Shown: positions 25,791-35,531, counted from the first letter of the stretch. The stretch is DNA of 48,728 nt from Parachlamydiaceae bacterium (GCA_030147755.1 JASBUW010000017.1:1-48728); one strand, 5' to 3'. Notes: a model not told the origin generated them from the letters alone. Translations and numbers: made by a program.

Positions 25791-25971
25791 TGTCACGGTA
25801 GTGACAGCCCCCTCTCAGTAGCCCAGTGCAAGGCTCGCGAGCGATTAGCGAAGACGAGCCGCAGCTCTGGGATAATTGCGAAAATGTATTGCGTTGCGGA
25901 AGCAACGCTTCAAAAAACCGATTTTTGAAGTTGTTTGTGTATACTCCTTCCAGTTGAATTCTGGAAGGAGT
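25791..25971. other. Series of five consecutive short hairpins
   Basis: In the 391-bp gene-free spacer after the PP2C gene there are stems at 25791-25806 (TGTCAC/GTGACA), 25832-25860 (GGCTCG/CGAGCC), 25891-25908 (GCGTTGC-GGAA-GCAACGC, a GNRA loop), 25908-25930 (CTTCAAAAA/TTTTTGAAG) and 25943-25971 (ACTCCTTCCAG/CTGGAAGGAGT). The stretch is more GC-rich than its surroundings and no credible protein is encoded. It may be a structured RNA or a degenerate mobile element. Confidence 0.6.
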
Positions 25972-26136
25972 ATATACCCATTCCACTTCAAAGCTGGAAT
26001 TTTGAGCGCGTCAAAGCCTCGGGGTTAAACGATCGGAAATGGGTTCATATTACTAATATGGACCCATTTTCGATCGTTTAACCGCGAGAGCTTTCACGCG
26101 CTCAAAATTCCAGCTTTGAAGTGGAATGGGTATATA
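25971..26136. repeat. 166-bp near-perfect inverted repeat (MITE-like)
   Basis: The outer arms start TATATACCCATTCC and end with its complement. Pairing runs through TTCAAAGCTGGAATTTTGAG, CGATCG and ATGGGT to the centre CATATTACTAATATG at about 26053, with a few mismatches. Arms are about 75 bp. The TA-ended termini resemble a miniature inverted-repeat element. It lies only 2 bp from the vapC stop, so it could also end that transcript. Confidence 0.85.
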
Positions 26137-26138
26137 AG

Positions 26139-26549
26139 CTAAATAAATAAATCAGCCAATGTCGTTCCTGTAATGAGGCCTTCGATTGAGAGAAAATGTT
26201 TATCAAATGTGCATAAAACGCATCCATTTTCTAAAGCTTGAGCTGCAATCCATATATCATTTGAGGGAATAGGTTTTCCTTTCTTCTTAAGAGAAGAATA
26301 GATGTGGCTATAAAATACGGCTGTATCTGAAGTAACAGGAAACAATTTAACTCTTGAAATACTAAGAAATTCATGTAATTCATCGCGGTTTTTTTTAGTT
26401 CTATTTCCACACTCAAAACCAGCTAATAATTCACCTAAAACAATAGAACTTATTCCCAAAATTTCTGCTTGTTGAAATACCTCGGTTAACGGATGTTCAG
26501 CTCTTTTAAATGCTACATAAGCGTTAGTATCAACTAAAATGGGTCTCAT
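26139..26549 (-). CDS. vapC: VapC-type PIN-domain ribonuclease toxin
   Basis: This 136-aa PIN domain has the acidic site D7 (ILVDTN), E40 (VLGELLAGFE), D98 (PSNDIWIAAQA) and D116 (CTFDKHF). Members cut RNA, often initiator tRNA or rRNA. I chose the ATG at 26549 because it overlaps the antitoxin stop as ATGA, giving translational coupling; a GTG two codons upstream is possible. It is the second gene of a two-gene toxin-antitoxin operon in the tRNA-linked island. Confidence 0.92.
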   Translation of the reverse strand: MRPILVDTNAYVAFKRAEHPLTEVFQQAEILGISSIVLGELLAGFECGNRTKKNRDELHEFLSISRVKLFPVTSDTAVFYSHIYSSLKKKGKPIPSNDIWIAAQALENGCVLCTFDKHFLSIEGLITGTTLADLFI

Positions 26550-26809
26550 TTCCACAACTCTTCATCAATTTGTTCAAAATATTCAGTGTTTTTTTTAAAC
26601 ATTTTTTCATCCTCAGCTGACCATGAACCAGCAAGATGATCTAGGTCATGATGAATCACATTTTTTGTTTTTTGACTGATACCTAATCCATTTTCTATGT
26701 AGCTGTGAATAAGAGTGTTAACGCTCACGTTGAGTTTTTTTGCTTTGTGTTTTAGTAAGGTCATGACTTCAGGTTTAATACCCCTTAAATTGAAATTAGA
26801 TAAAGACAT
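26546..26809 (-). CDS. vapB: VapB-type ribbon-helix-helix antitoxin
   Basis: In this 87-aa protein residues 5-45 fit an RHH DNA-binding fold (NFNLRGIKPEVMTLLKHKA, then LNVSVNTLIHSYIENGL). The C-terminal tail (WSAEDEKMFKKNTEYFEQID) is the kind of extended segment that wraps the PIN toxin. A strong ribosome site (AAGGAGG) precedes ATG. Its stop overlaps the toxin start by ATGA. It probably represses its own promoter through the repeats at 26824-26853. Confidence 0.9.
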   Translation of the reverse strand: MSLSNFNLRGIKPEVMTLLKHKAKKLNVSVNTLIHSYIENGLGISQKTKNVIHHDLDHLAGSWSAEDEKMFKKNTEYFEQIDEELWK

Positions 26810-26823
26810 ATATACCTCCTTGT

Positions 26824-26872
26824 GATACCATCACGATACCATAATGATACCATAATAAGGTATTACTGTCAC
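26824..26872 (-). promoter_or_regulatory. vapBC promoter with three phased operator repeats
   Basis: On the minus strand GTGACA (26867-26872) and TATCAT (26844-26849) are exactly 17 bp apart. Three copies of ATGGTATC (seen as GATACCAT on the plus strand at 26824, 26835 and 26846) are spaced 11 bp apart, covering the -10 and the expected start site. One helical turn spacing puts them on the same DNA face, as expected for cooperative RHH dimers. Confidence 0.75.
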
Positions 26873-26908
26873 GAATGAGTTTAGTGTTTTGAATTTTAGG
26901 TGGTTGCG

Positions 26909-27487
26909 ATGTGTAATAAAGAAGAAACGCTTGAAAATCATCTCTTTAAAAAAGAAAATTTTATTCAAACTCATTTTAAAAATAAAATTTTTTCTCAAGT
27001 GACTTTTGAGCATTGCGATTTGACGCAAAGCGACTGGACCAGCGCCCGTTTTGTCGATTGCAAATTTGTGGAATGCAATTTGAGCCTAGTCAAATTGGAC
27101 GGCTGCCGCTTGCAGCATGTGGAATTTGAGAACTGCAAATTAGTGGGAGTCAATTTCACGACATGCGACAAGATGTTTTTTTCACTCAAATTCAAGAAAT
27201 GTTTGATAGATACTTCTAATTTTACTGATCTTGATTTGAAAGGGACTTATTTTCAAAAATGCGTGATCCGTGAGACCTATTTCACACATGCGAATCTTTC
27301 TCAGGCAGATTTTGAAGGAGCCGATTTGAGAGGGAGTACATTTCATAACACAAATTTAAGCAAAGCTAATTTTAGGCAGGCAATAAATTATATAATTAAT
27401 CCTTTGACAAATCAATTATCAAAAGCCAAGTTTTCTAAACCGGAAGTGATGGCATTATTGGATCACTTTGACATTTTGATCGAATAA
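26909..27487 (+). CDS. Pentapeptide-repeat protein
   Basis: This 192-aa protein has about 25 consecutive A(D/N)LXX-type pentapeptides from residue 30 to 165 (FEHCDLTQSDWTSARFVDCK pattern, later ANLSQADFEGADLRGSTFHN). Such proteins form a right-handed quadrilateral beta helix; some bind gyrase, some are effectors, and most are of unknown role. Cysteine is unusually frequent in the repeats. I chose the ATG at 26909 with AGGTGG in front; a GTG three codons upstream is possible. It is divergent from vapBC. Confidence 0.85.
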   Translation: MCNKEETLENHLFKKENFIQTHFKNKIFSQVTFEHCDLTQSDWTSARFVDCKFVECNLSLVKLDGCRLQHVEFENCKLVGVNFTTCDKMFFSLKFKKCLIDTSNFTDLDLKGTYFQKCVIRETYFTHANLSQADFEGADLRGSTFHNTNLSKANFRQAINYIINPLTNQLSKAKFSKPEVMALLDHFDILIE

Positions 27488-27692
27488 TTCCTTCATGATC
27501 AGTTGCATGTATACAAAATCACTCTTTTCCTATACATTTGTCTCTGTGAATGCTTTAGTTTCAAGTTAGGTCAATTGAAATTCGATCCGGACCAGCAAAT
27601 TTTGTTCGCATATTTATTATAAATACGCTAATAACGACAAGTTGAAGATCAACCATTAATATTAACCTCTAAAGCTTAGTCGGGAAACAATA

Positions 27693-30600
27693 ATGTTAAA
27701 TTTTCGCAAACTCAAACATGACTTTTCTCCAGCCATTTTAAAAGAAGGCAAAGGCCTATATGATAAAAAAATGGTCGTTTCTATTAAAATTACTAATCTT
27801 AAGCCCGATGTGATCCGTTTTAGTTGCCGCGTGATGGGTGCTTTCGATCACTGTTATGAGTCAGAAGTGGAAATCGATCGTCATGAATCGGTGATTATAG
27901 ACTCCGATTGCGATTGCTCTTATAAATATGATTGTCAACACTTAGCTGCCGTTCTCTTTTATTTAGAAGCGCATTTTAATGAGTTGCTCGTTGCTTATTC
28001 TAAAGAAACCGATTTAGAGCAAGACACACAAGTGGATGAGGAAGAAAAAGCCGATTTATTAGAGACATTTAAAGCCGCTGAAGTCAAGGAAACGGCGCGC
28101 CAAGGAAAACAATTTCAAAAAGAACTTCTCGAAGAATATGTGTATGCTTCTCAAGTGCTTGGACAGTCTTCTTTTTTCCGTCCGGAAGAGGAAATGGCTC
28201 AGGATAAAGCTGAGCTAGCAGTTATTTTTTCTTCTGTGCCTTCTAAGGTAGTTGAGAATGCACAAATCGAAATTCAATTGGCGTTACGCCTTCCTTTTCG
28301 CTCCAAATCGTTGAATGTTTCTCAAGTGAAGCCTTTCTTAGATGCTGTACGTTATAATGAAGCTGTCTATATCGGCAGTAAGCGCTTCTTTTTCTCTTTG
28401 AGTTCTTTTGATGAAGCAAGTGCGCAAATTCTCAAACTGATTATCGATTTCGCCCGTTTTCCGGAAAATAAAAATGATAAGCAACAACGTTCTGCTTATG
28501 TCGATATCGAAGCCTTTGGAACTATATTAGGCGTCTCACATGATTTAGTGGCTACGCATACGTCTTCTTTGAATGAGCAAGATGGGACATGTTTGCCTTG
28601 CATTTACTGTGGAACCCTTGAAGAGCCTCTTAAGCTATCTTCTGTTTCAGCAAATTTGCATTTTGAACTGAATTATCTTCAGGTTCCAGCTCCTAAGATT
28701 TTGTTAAAACCCAAAATTATTTTGCAGGATAAAACCTTAATCTCGTGTGAAGAAGCGTTGCTATTTGAGTGCGCGAAACCTGGCATGATTTATCAAAATG
28801 TGTATTACACCTTCCAACCGAATATTAAACGCAAGCACTTACGCCATCTGGCTTCTATTCGTGATATGACCATTCCTGAGCCTTTGTTTGGAACTTTTGT
28901 AGAAAATGCGTTGGCTGAACTCCGCCGTTTTGCAGAAGTTTCGAATCGCGAAATCATTGAGCGTTTTGTCACCTTGCCTTTTGTAGAGCGCGTTGGAGCC
29001 GAATGCGATATTCAATACTTAAATGGTGAGTTAGAAGCGTGCCTTTACTTTGTATATGATTCCGTGAAAGTGCCGGCTGCCACTTCACAGTTAAATGTAG
29101 ATCATATTTCCACTTTTGTGACTCCTGAAGGAATTTTGGCTCGTAATTTAACCGAAGAACAAAAAATTATTGATAATCTCTTTCAAGATTTTGTTTACGA
29201 TGCTTCTCAGGGTGTTTATATCGCAAAGAATGAGAAGAAAATTGTTGAATTCATGACGGAAATTATTCCTGCTTATCAACATCGTGTGAAGTTTAATTGT
29301 CCTGAGAATCTTCTTGATCAATTTATTTACGATGATTCTCATTTTAAACTCGCTCTGCGCGAAACAAAACGCGTGGATATGTATGAAGTCGAAGTGACGG
29401 TAGAGGGTTATCTCAGTAATGTGACGATTGATTTGCTATGGGATTGTTTAACTTCTAAACGTGCCTTTATTGAGCTCACGCCTAAGAAAGCCGGTAAACG
29501 CAAAACAAAATCCGACGAAAGCAAAGCCCCACACAAGATTTTGGTACTCGATTTAGAAAAATTAGCGCCTGTTGTGCAAATATTTGATGAAATGGGAATT
29601 AATCGACTTGATCATCACGTGGAACAACGTCCTCTCTGGAGTTTAGCTAGCCTAGATGTGGAGCAATTTGCCGGTTTGCCGATCGAATTTTCTATTTCAC
29701 CTAAATTATTAGAAATGCAGCAGCAAATGCTGGGTCAAATTCCTTATGAAACGCGGCAAATTCCGAATACCATCCAAGCGTCTTTACGCAATTATCAAGT
29801 GGAAGGGATTCATTGGCTCGATCGTTTGCGTCGCATGCATTTGAACGGAATTTTAGCAGATGACATGGGATTGGGTAAAACGCTACAGGCCATTACAACA
29901 CTTACGCAGTATAAATTAGATCACCCTAAACAGCTCTCGATTGTGATTTGTCCCACCTCATTAGTGTATAACTGGAAAGAAGAATTTGCCAAGTTTAACG
30001 CCAAATTTAAAGTATTAGCTGTAGATGGTAATCCTAATCAACGCAAGAAACTGCTCAGCGAAGTGCATAAATATGACATTATTATTACCTCTTACACTCT
30101 AGTGCAGAAGGATATTGAATTTTATAAAACGCTTTCCTTTGGTTATGCTATCTTAGATGAAGCCCAGCATATTAAGAATCGCGGTACGCGTAATGCGCAA
30201 TCTGTCAAAATGATTCAGGCCGCGCATCGTTTAATCTTAACTGGAACGCCTATTGAGAATTCTTTGGATGAATTATGGAGTTTATTTGACTTCCTCATGC
30301 CAGGTTTGTTGAGTTCTTACGATCGCTTTGTAGAAAAATATATTCGCCAAGCGCCTACACTCCAACAAACAGGTAGTCGCAATTTAGAGGGTTTACGTCG
30401 CAAAGTGGCTCCTTTTATCTTGCGTCGCATGAAAAAAGATGTGTTGGCCGATCTTCCTCCCGTTTCTGAAATTGTTTACCACTGTCATCTTTCAGATGTG
30501 CAGCAAGAATTGTATCGCTCTTATGCAGCTTCTGCGCGTGAAGAATTGTCGCAGCTCGTGAAGAAAGAAGGATTCGACCGTGTACAAATTCACGTTTTGG

Positions 30601-31184
30601 CTACTTTGACGCGTTTAAAACAAATTTGTTGTCATCCTGCTATTTTTGCGAAGGATCAGCCGGAAAATGGCGATTCGGCAAAATATGATTTATTGCTTGA
30701 GCTCTTGCAGACATTAATTGAAGGTAAGCATAAAACGGTCATTTTTAGTCAATATACACGCATGTTGAATATCATGCGCGAAGACCTGCAAAAGCAGGGC
30801 ATTCCCTTTGAATATCTGGATGGATCAAGTAAAAATCGTTTGAGTATTGTCAAAAAATTCAACGAAGATCAAAATGTTCCCATTTTCCTGGTGTCATTAA
30901 AGGCTGGTGGATCAGGACTTAACTTAGTAGGTGCCGATACGGTCATTCACTACGATATGTGGTGGAATCCGGCGGTTGAAAACCAAGCAACGGACCGGGT
31001 GCATCGTTTGGGACAAAAGAACTCTGTTTCTTCCTATAAGCTCATTACACTGAATACGATTGAAGAAAAGATTTTAGACCTCCATAACCGTAAAAAAAGC
31101 CTGGTAAAAGATATTATTAGTCATGATGATGATATGATGGCTAAATTAACATGGGAAGAAGTGTTAGAATTACTGCAAACATAA
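27693..31184 (+). CDS. SNF2-family helicase with SWIM zinc finger
   Basis: This is a 1163-aa protein. Residues about 68-95 hold a SWIM finger (CDCSYKYDCQHLA). The SNF2 ATPase occupies the last 450 residues: DDMGLGKT near 722, ICPTSLVYNW, DEAQH near 822, LTGTPIEN, and the helicase C-terminal half with GGSGLNL and QATDRVHRLGQ near 1099. Such proteins are DNA translocases remodelling DNA-protein complexes, tied to transcription or repair. It corresponds to CT708 in C. trachomatis and precedes mreB. The 205-bp leader (27488-27692) is AT-rich; I see no clear promoter in it. Confidence 0.95.
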   Translation: MLNFRKLKHDFSPAILKEGKGLYDKKMVVSIKITNLKPDVIRFSCRVMGAFDHCYESEVEIDRHESVIIDSDCDCSYKYDCQHLAAVLFYLEAHFNELLVAYSKETDLEQDTQVDEEEKADLLETFKAAEVKETARQGKQFQKELLEEYVYASQVLGQSSFFRPEEEMAQDKAELAVIFSSVPSKVVENAQIEIQLALRLPFRSKSLNVSQVKPFLDAVRYNEAVYIGSKRFFFSLSSFDEASAQILKLIIDFARFPENKNDKQQRSAYVDIEAFGTILGVSHDLVATHTSSLNEQDGTCLPCIYCGTLEEPLKLSSVSANLHFELNYLQVPAPKILLKPKIILQDKTLISCEEALLFECAKPGMIYQNVYYTFQPNIKRKHLRHLASIRDMTIPEPLFGTFVENALAELRRFAEVSNREIIERFVTLPFVERVGAECDIQYLNGELEACLYFVYDSVKVPAATSQLNVDHISTFVTPEGILARNLTEEQKIIDNLFQDFVYDASQGVYIAKNEKKIVEFMTEIIPAYQHRVKFNCPENLLDQFIYDDSHFKLALRETKRVDMYEVEVTVEGYLSNVTIDLLWDCLTSKRAFIELTPKKAGKRKTKSDESKAPHKILVLDLEKLAPVVQIFDEMGINRLDHHVEQRPLWSLASLDVEQFAGLPIEFSISPKLLEMQQQMLGQIPYETRQIPNTIQASLRNYQVEGIHWLDRLRRMHLNGILADDMGLGKTLQAITTLTQYKLDHPKQLSIVICPTSLVYNWKEEFAKFNAKFKVLAVDGNPNQRKKLLSEVHKYDIIITSYTLVQKDIEFYKTLSFGYAILDEAQHIKNRGTRNAQSVKMIQAAHRLILTGTPIENSLDELWSLFDFLMPGLLSSYDRFVEKYIRQAPTLQQTGSRNLEGLRRKVAPFILRRMKKDVLADLPPVSEIVYHCHLSDVQQELYRSYAASAREELSQLVKKEGFDRVQIHVLATLTRLKQICCHPAIFAKDQPENGDSAKYDLLLELLQTLIEGKHKTVIFSQYTRMLNIMREDLQKQGIPFEYLDGSSKNRLSIVKKFNEDQNVPIFLVSLKAGGSGLNLVGADTVIHYDMWWNPAVENQATDRVHRLGQKNSVSSYKLITLNTIEEKILDLHNRKKSLVKDIISHDDDMMAKLTWEEVLELLQT

Positions 31185-31207
31185 GAGTGTGATGGAAATA
31201 AAAAAGC

Positions 31208-32299
31208 ATGAGTAAAAAACAGCAAATGAGTCTGAAGGGAGCGGTGGATCAATTTTATCGCTTAGCCTTTGGACAAATGAATCGTTTTCGTGGGGTGTTC
31301 TCCAACGATATTGGCATCGATTTAGGAACCGCGAACACGTTAGTCTTTGTGCGAGGAAAAGGAATTGTTTTAGCAGAACCCTCTGTGGTGGCTGTAGATT
31401 CACAAACCAATGAAGTACTGGCTGTTGGACATAAAGCCAAAGCCATGTTAGGTAAAACTCCGCGTAAAATTCACGCTGTGCGTCCGATGAAAGATGGCGT
31501 CATCGCAGATTTTGAAATCGCAGGCGATATGCTCAAGGTCTTGATTAAGCGCGTCACGCCTTCTCGTAGTCTTTTTCGTCCGAAAATTTTGATTGCTGTT
31601 CCTTCCGGCATTACAGGCGTTGAAAAACGTGCTATGGAAGATTCGGCATTGCATGCGGGAGCGCAAGAAGTATTTTTGATTGAAGAACCGATGGCGGCGG
31701 CGATTGGAGTCGACCTTCCCGTGCATGAAGCATGCGCGAGCATGATTATTGACATTGGGGGTGGAACAACAGAAATTGCCATTTTGTCTTTAGGAGGGAT
31801 TGTTGAATCCCGTTCCCTGCGTATTGCGGGCGATGAGTTTGACGAATGCATCATCAACTATATGCGGCGCACCTATAATTTGATGATTGGACCGCGTACA
31901 GCGGAAGAGATCAAAATTACCATTGGATCAGCTTATCCTTTAGGTGGTAATGAATTAGAGATGGAAGTGCGCGGGCGTGATCAAGTGGCAGGTTTGCCGG
32001 TCACCAAGCGTATTAATTCGGTTGAAATCCGTGAATGTTTAGCTGAGCCCATTCAGCAAATCATTGAAAGCGTCAAATTGACATTGGAAAAATGTCCTCC
32101 TGAATTAGCTGCTGACCTGGTCGAGCGAGGCATGGTATTAGCAGGTGGGGGCGCTTTAATTAAAGGATTAGATAAAGCACTCATTAAAGAAACAGGATTA
32201 CCCGTGATTGTGGCTCCTAATCCTCTGTTAGCGGTTTGTTTGGGAACAGGCAAAGCCCTGGAGTATTTGGATAAATTTAAGAAAAGAAAAGCTTTATAA
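31208..32299 (+). CDS. mreB: MreB, actin-like cytoskeletal protein
   Basis: This 363-aa protein has the actin/Hsp70 nucleotide-binding fold: [13 protein letters not shown] (phosphate 1), [11 protein letters not shown] (phosphate 2) and [12 protein letters not shown] (adenosine). MreB polymerises at the inner membrane and in chlamydiae guides septal peptidoglycan and division in the absence of FtsZ. The N-terminus is about 25 residues longer than in E. coli ([19 protein letters not shown]). It starts 23 bp after the SNF2 gene and matches CT709. Confidence 0.98.
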   Translation: MSKKQQMSLKGAVDQFYRLAFGQMNRFRGVFSNDIGIDLGTANTLVFVRGKGIVLAEPSVVAVDSQTNEVLAVGHKAKAMLGKTPRKIHAVRPMKDGVIADFEIAGDMLKVLIKRVTPSRSLFRPKILIAVPSGITGVEKRAMEDSALHAGAQEVFLIEEPMAAAIGVDLPVHEACASMIIDIGGGTTEIAILSLGGIVESRSLRIAGDEFDECIINYMRRTYNLMIGPRTAEEIKITIGSAYPLGGNELEMEVRGRDQVAGLPVTKRINSVEIRECLAEPIQQIIESVKLTLEKCPPELAADLVERGMVLAGGGALIKGLDKALIKETGLPVIVAPNPLLAVCLGTGKALEYLDKFKKRKAL

Positions 32300-32425
32300 G
32301 ACAAAAACGACAAACGACCTTAACGACAGAAACGACCTTAACGACAAACGACAAAAAAACTTAAGTCGTTAATGTCGTTTGTCGTTAAGGTCGTTTCTGT
32401 CGTTAAGGTCGTTTGTCGTTTTGTC
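32300..32425. repeat. Intergenic hairpin of 9-bp units, GTCGTT type
   Basis: The left arm begins at the mreB stop and the right arm ends at 32425, 25 bp before the pckA start. Right-arm cores read GTCGTT with fillers AAG, TCT, AAG at 9-bp steps, capped by GTCC. The same family as 16366-16525, with shared filler order, so the two loci share a recent origin or are homogenised. Confidence 0.88.
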
Positions 32426-32449
32426 CTTAAAAAAGGAGGGAGCATTATC

Positions 32450-34255
32450 ATGGCAACCACGTTAAAAAATCATTCTCTTATGCAACCTCAAGCTCTCGAA
32501 TCATGGATCCAAGAAGTGGTTGCTCTCTGTCAGCCACAAAACGTGCATTACTGCGATGGTTCTCAACAAGAATATGAGACTTTATGCCAACAATTAGTGA
32601 AACAAGGCACGTTCATCCCTTTAAATCCGCAAAAACGTCCTCGTAGCTTTTTGTGCCGTTCCGATCCACAAGATGTGGCACGTGTTGAAGATCGCACCTT
32701 TATTTGTTCGCGCACTCAAGAAGAAGCAGGACCCACCAATAATTGGCGCGATCCGGTTGAAATGAAGCAAACTCTTAAAGAGTTATTTAAAGGCTGCATG
32801 CAAGGACGTACGCTTTATGTGATTCCTTTTAGCATGGGGCCTGTGGGATCTCCTTTCTCTCGCCTAGGTGTGCAATTAACAGATTCCCCCTATGTGGTGT
32901 GTAACATGCGTCTCATGACACGTATGGGACAACCTGTGCACGAGCTTCTCAAACAGCAAGAATTTGTGCCTTGTTTGCATTCTGTCGGCCTGCCTTTAGC
33001 TCCAGGACAACCCGATGTCTCTTGGCCGTGCAATCCCACTAAATACATTGTGCATTTTCCGGAAACACGCGAAATTTGGTCATTTGGGAGCGGTTATGGA
33101 GGTAATGCATTATTAGGCAAAAAGTGCTTTGCATTGCGCATCGCCTCAGCAATGGGACGCGACGAAGGATGGTTAGCTGAACATATGCTCATCATGGGAA
33201 TCACCAATCCACAGGGTGAAAAAAAATATTTTGCCGCGGCTTTTCCTAGTGCGTGCGGAAAAACCAATTTAGCGATGCTAGTTCCCACTTTGCCGGGATG
33301 GAAAGTCGAAACAGTAGGAGATGATATTGCATGGATGCATATAGGTGAAGATGGTCAGTTATATGCGATTAATCCTGAAGCAGGATTCTTTGGTGTAGCT
33401 CCCGGAACTTCCCTAGAATCTAATCCCAATGCCATGAAGTCTTTGAATCATGATGCCATTTTTACCAATGTGGCTCTCACAGAAGACGGAGATGTGTGGT
33501 GGGAAGGGATGACAAAGACACCGCCGGTACGAGCGACAGATTGGCTAGGACAACCATGGACTCCGGCGTCAAAAGAAAAAGCGGCGCATCCGAATTCACG
33601 CTTCACCGTATCCGCTGCGCAATGTCCAGTGATAGATCCTGCTTGGCAAGATCCGCGCGGCGTACCTATTTCTGCCATTTTATTTGGAGGACGACGCGCT
33701 TCTACGTTTCCTTTAGTTTGTGAAGCCTTTAATTGGCAGCATGGTACTTTTTTAGGCGCCACTATTTCTTCTGAAATGACAGCGGCAGCGGCAGGCAAAA
33801 TTGGACAATTGCGCCATGATCCATTTGCGATGCTTCCCTTCTGTGGTTACAATATGGGTGATTATTTTTCACATTGGTTGCATATGGCGAAGATGCGTCC
33901 CGGGATGCATTTACCACGCATTTACGCTGTCAACTGGTTTAGAAAAGGAGAAGACGGAAAATATTTATGGCCCGGATTTGGCGAGAATAGTCGTGTGCTC
34001 AAATGGATTTTTGAGCGTACTTCAGGCAGTCCGCAAGCTAAGCAGACGCCTATGGGTTATCTGCCAAGCGAAGATGCTCTTGACACGCAGGGGCTGTCAT
34101 TAGCTCCGCACGCTTTAGCACAATTGTTGGAGGTGGATCACGCTCAATGGTTAAATGAAGCAGATGAAATTCAGCATTATTTCACTTTATTTGGGAAGCA
34201 TCTTCCTGTAGAATTTCACGAAGAAATTGATCATCTTCGAGAAAGATTAAAATAA
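32450..34255 (+). CDS. pckA: Phosphoenolpyruvate carboxykinase (GTP)
   Basis: This 601-aa protein belongs to the GTP-dependent PEPCK family (oxaloacetate + GTP to PEP + CO2 + GDP). Visible are the P-loop [14 protein letters not shown], the upstream [20 protein letters not shown] block, and [22 protein letters not shown] and the [10 protein letters not shown] segment. The length is typical for GTP-PEPCK, longer than ATP-PEPCK. I start at 32450 after AGGAGGG; longer in-frame reading upstream runs through the hairpin and is not real. It corresponds to CT710. Confidence 0.97.
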   Translation: MATTLKNHSLMQPQALESWIQEVVALCQPQNVHYCDGSQQEYETLCQQLVKQGTFIPLNPQKRPRSFLCRSDPQDVARVEDRTFICSRTQEEAGPTNNWRDPVEMKQTLKELFKGCMQGRTLYVIPFSMGPVGSPFSRLGVQLTDSPYVVCNMRLMTRMGQPVHELLKQQEFVPCLHSVGLPLAPGQPDVSWPCNPTKYIVHFPETREIWSFGSGYGGNALLGKKCFALRIASAMGRDEGWLAEHMLIMGITNPQGEKKYFAAAFPSACGKTNLAMLVPTLPGWKVETVGDDIAWMHIGEDGQLYAINPEAGFFGVAPGTSLESNPNAMKSLNHDAIFTNVALTEDGDVWWEGMTKTPPVRATDWLGQPWTPASKEKAAHPNSRFTVSAAQCPVIDPAWQDPRGVPISAILFGGRRASTFPLVCEAFNWQHGTFLGATISSEMTAAAAGKIGQLRHDPFAMLPFCGYNMGDYFSHWLHMAKMRPGMHLPRIYAVNWFRKGEDGKYLWPGFGENSRVLKWIFERTSGSPQAKQTPMGYLPSEDALDTQGLSLAPHALAQLLEVDHAQWLNEADEIQHYFTLFGKHLPVEFHEEIDHLRERLK

Positions 34256-34263
34256 CATGACAC

Positions 34264-35523
34264 ATGACACCTGACCCTTCTTTATTTGTTAAAAAAATTC
34301 GCCATTTAAGCCAAGCGCTCATTATTAGTGGAGCTGTCAATATCGGTGTCCTTTCTCTTTTGCTTTACTGGATGTTAACAGAACGTCCTCCTACACCCTA
34401 TTGTGAACTAAAACCTGCGAGCTATGAACAACAGCAAGCGCCTTTGGCTGATCAACGGGAAGTTGTTGAAGTGCTTGCCCAGCTCTCTCAATTAGCTTTT
34501 CCGCAGCTTGTTGAAAGTTTATCTCATCAACAAGTGATTGAAAATGGTTATGCGGAGCGTGATCTAGCGTTGGCTTGCTTGATGGCTCTGCATCATTTTG
34601 ATTTGCAAAGAGCGCTGCCTCGCAATGAACAACCGCGTCAACAACGGTTGTTGGCCTGGAAACCTGATGCGCAAAAGACGCCTATCACACTTGTGGTTTA
34701 TCCGGACCTCACCCCGCAACAATTCAAGACCATTATCCAATTTGCAAAAATAGAACGTTGGCCCTTCACGGCTGAAGGTCTCTTTTTATTGCTGAAACAG
34801 CAACAAAAAGAGAAAACGGTGGATTCAAGCTTAATTGATACATTTTCATTGACGCCTGAATTTTGGACAGTGGAATTGCTGTTCAATCGTTCGCATCCGC
34901 ATATTGATAAAAATGAGATTTTGACGCTCTTGTTAGAAGGGGAGTGGGCGACATTGAAACAATTTGTGGACCGACAACGACAAGTGCATGATCAGTCTGA
35001 TGCGCGGCGGCAACGCTTTTTATTAGATTATCTCAAAGCGGGGTGTCCCTCAGCGGCGGTCCTGCTGCTTAAAAAGGATTGGGAATTTGCCGTCAAAAAA
35101 CTGGATGATCAACAAGTGATTATTGTGTTACAAAACTTGCCTAAAAAGCTGCCGGAAAGCACGCGATTTGCTAAAGAGATGTTGACGAGTCCGCGTAGCA
35201 CCAAAGTGTGGCAACAGGCCGCGCAGTGGCTTTATACTAAAGCAGGAGAGCCCATTCCTAAAGAATGGAATTATCAACAAGTTTTGGCTCGTTTTGTGTC
35301 CACTAAACCTGTTCAGGATATACCACTACAAGTTTCAGCACCTGCTCCGATTCCGATTTCACAAAATCCAGTCTCTCGTACTTATACCATTCAAGAGGGG
35401 GATTCTTTATGGAAGATTGCGCGTCGGTTCAATCTAACAACGGAAGAATTGAAGCGGCATAATCAGTTGCAGTCCGATGTACTTAAAGTGGGCAGTGTGT
35501 TGAAGATTCCTGAAAAAAAGTGA
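34264..35523 (+). CDS. Membrane-anchored protein with C-terminal LysM domain
   Basis: This 419-aa protein has a short cytoplasmic start, one membrane helix at about 20-40 (LIISGAVNIGVLSLLLYWML), then a long helical extracytoplasmic region. A final LysM domain at about 373-417 (YTIQEGDSLWKIARRFNLT, LQSDVLKVGSVLKIP) follows a Pro-rich linker. LysM binds N-acetylglucosamine polymers, so this protein may recognise peptidoglycan made during division, consistent with its place 8 bp after pckA and near mreB. No catalytic domain is seen. The start has only a weak ribosome site. Confidence 0.85.
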   Translation: MTPDPSLFVKKIRHLSQALIISGAVNIGVLSLLLYWMLTERPPTPYCELKPASYEQQQAPLADQREVVEVLAQLSQLAFPQLVESLSHQQVIENGYAERDLALACLMALHHFDLQRALPRNEQPRQQRLLAWKPDAQKTPITLVVYPDLTPQQFKTIIQFAKIERWPFTAEGLFLLLKQQQKEKTVDSSLIDTFSLTPEFWTVELLFNRSHPHIDKNEILTLLLEGEWATLKQFVDRQRQVHDQSDARRQRFLLDYLKAGCPSAAVLLLKKDWEFAVKKLDDQQVIIVLQNLPKKLPESTRFAKEMLTSPRSTKVWQQAAQWLYTKAGEPIPKEWNYQQVLARFVSTKPVQDIPLQVSAPAPIPISQNPVSRTYTIQEGDSLWKIARRFNLTTEELKRHNQLQSDVLKVGSVLKIPEKK

Positions 35524-35531
35524 GAATTTCT

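Noticed and set aside
25756..25986. 76-aa minus-strand reading frame after the PP2C gene
   Set aside because: It reads through a stack of hairpins, has no ribosome site and no protein-like composition.
27488..27692. attR-like duplication of the tRNA-Gly end at the far side of the island
   Set aside because: No stretch resembling the tRNA 3' end (GGTTCGAAC-type) was seen in this spacer.
32372..32449. Upstream start for pckA
   Set aside because: The extension reads through the GTCGTT hairpin as a Val/Lys-rich artefact; AGGAGGG marks the ATG at 32450.
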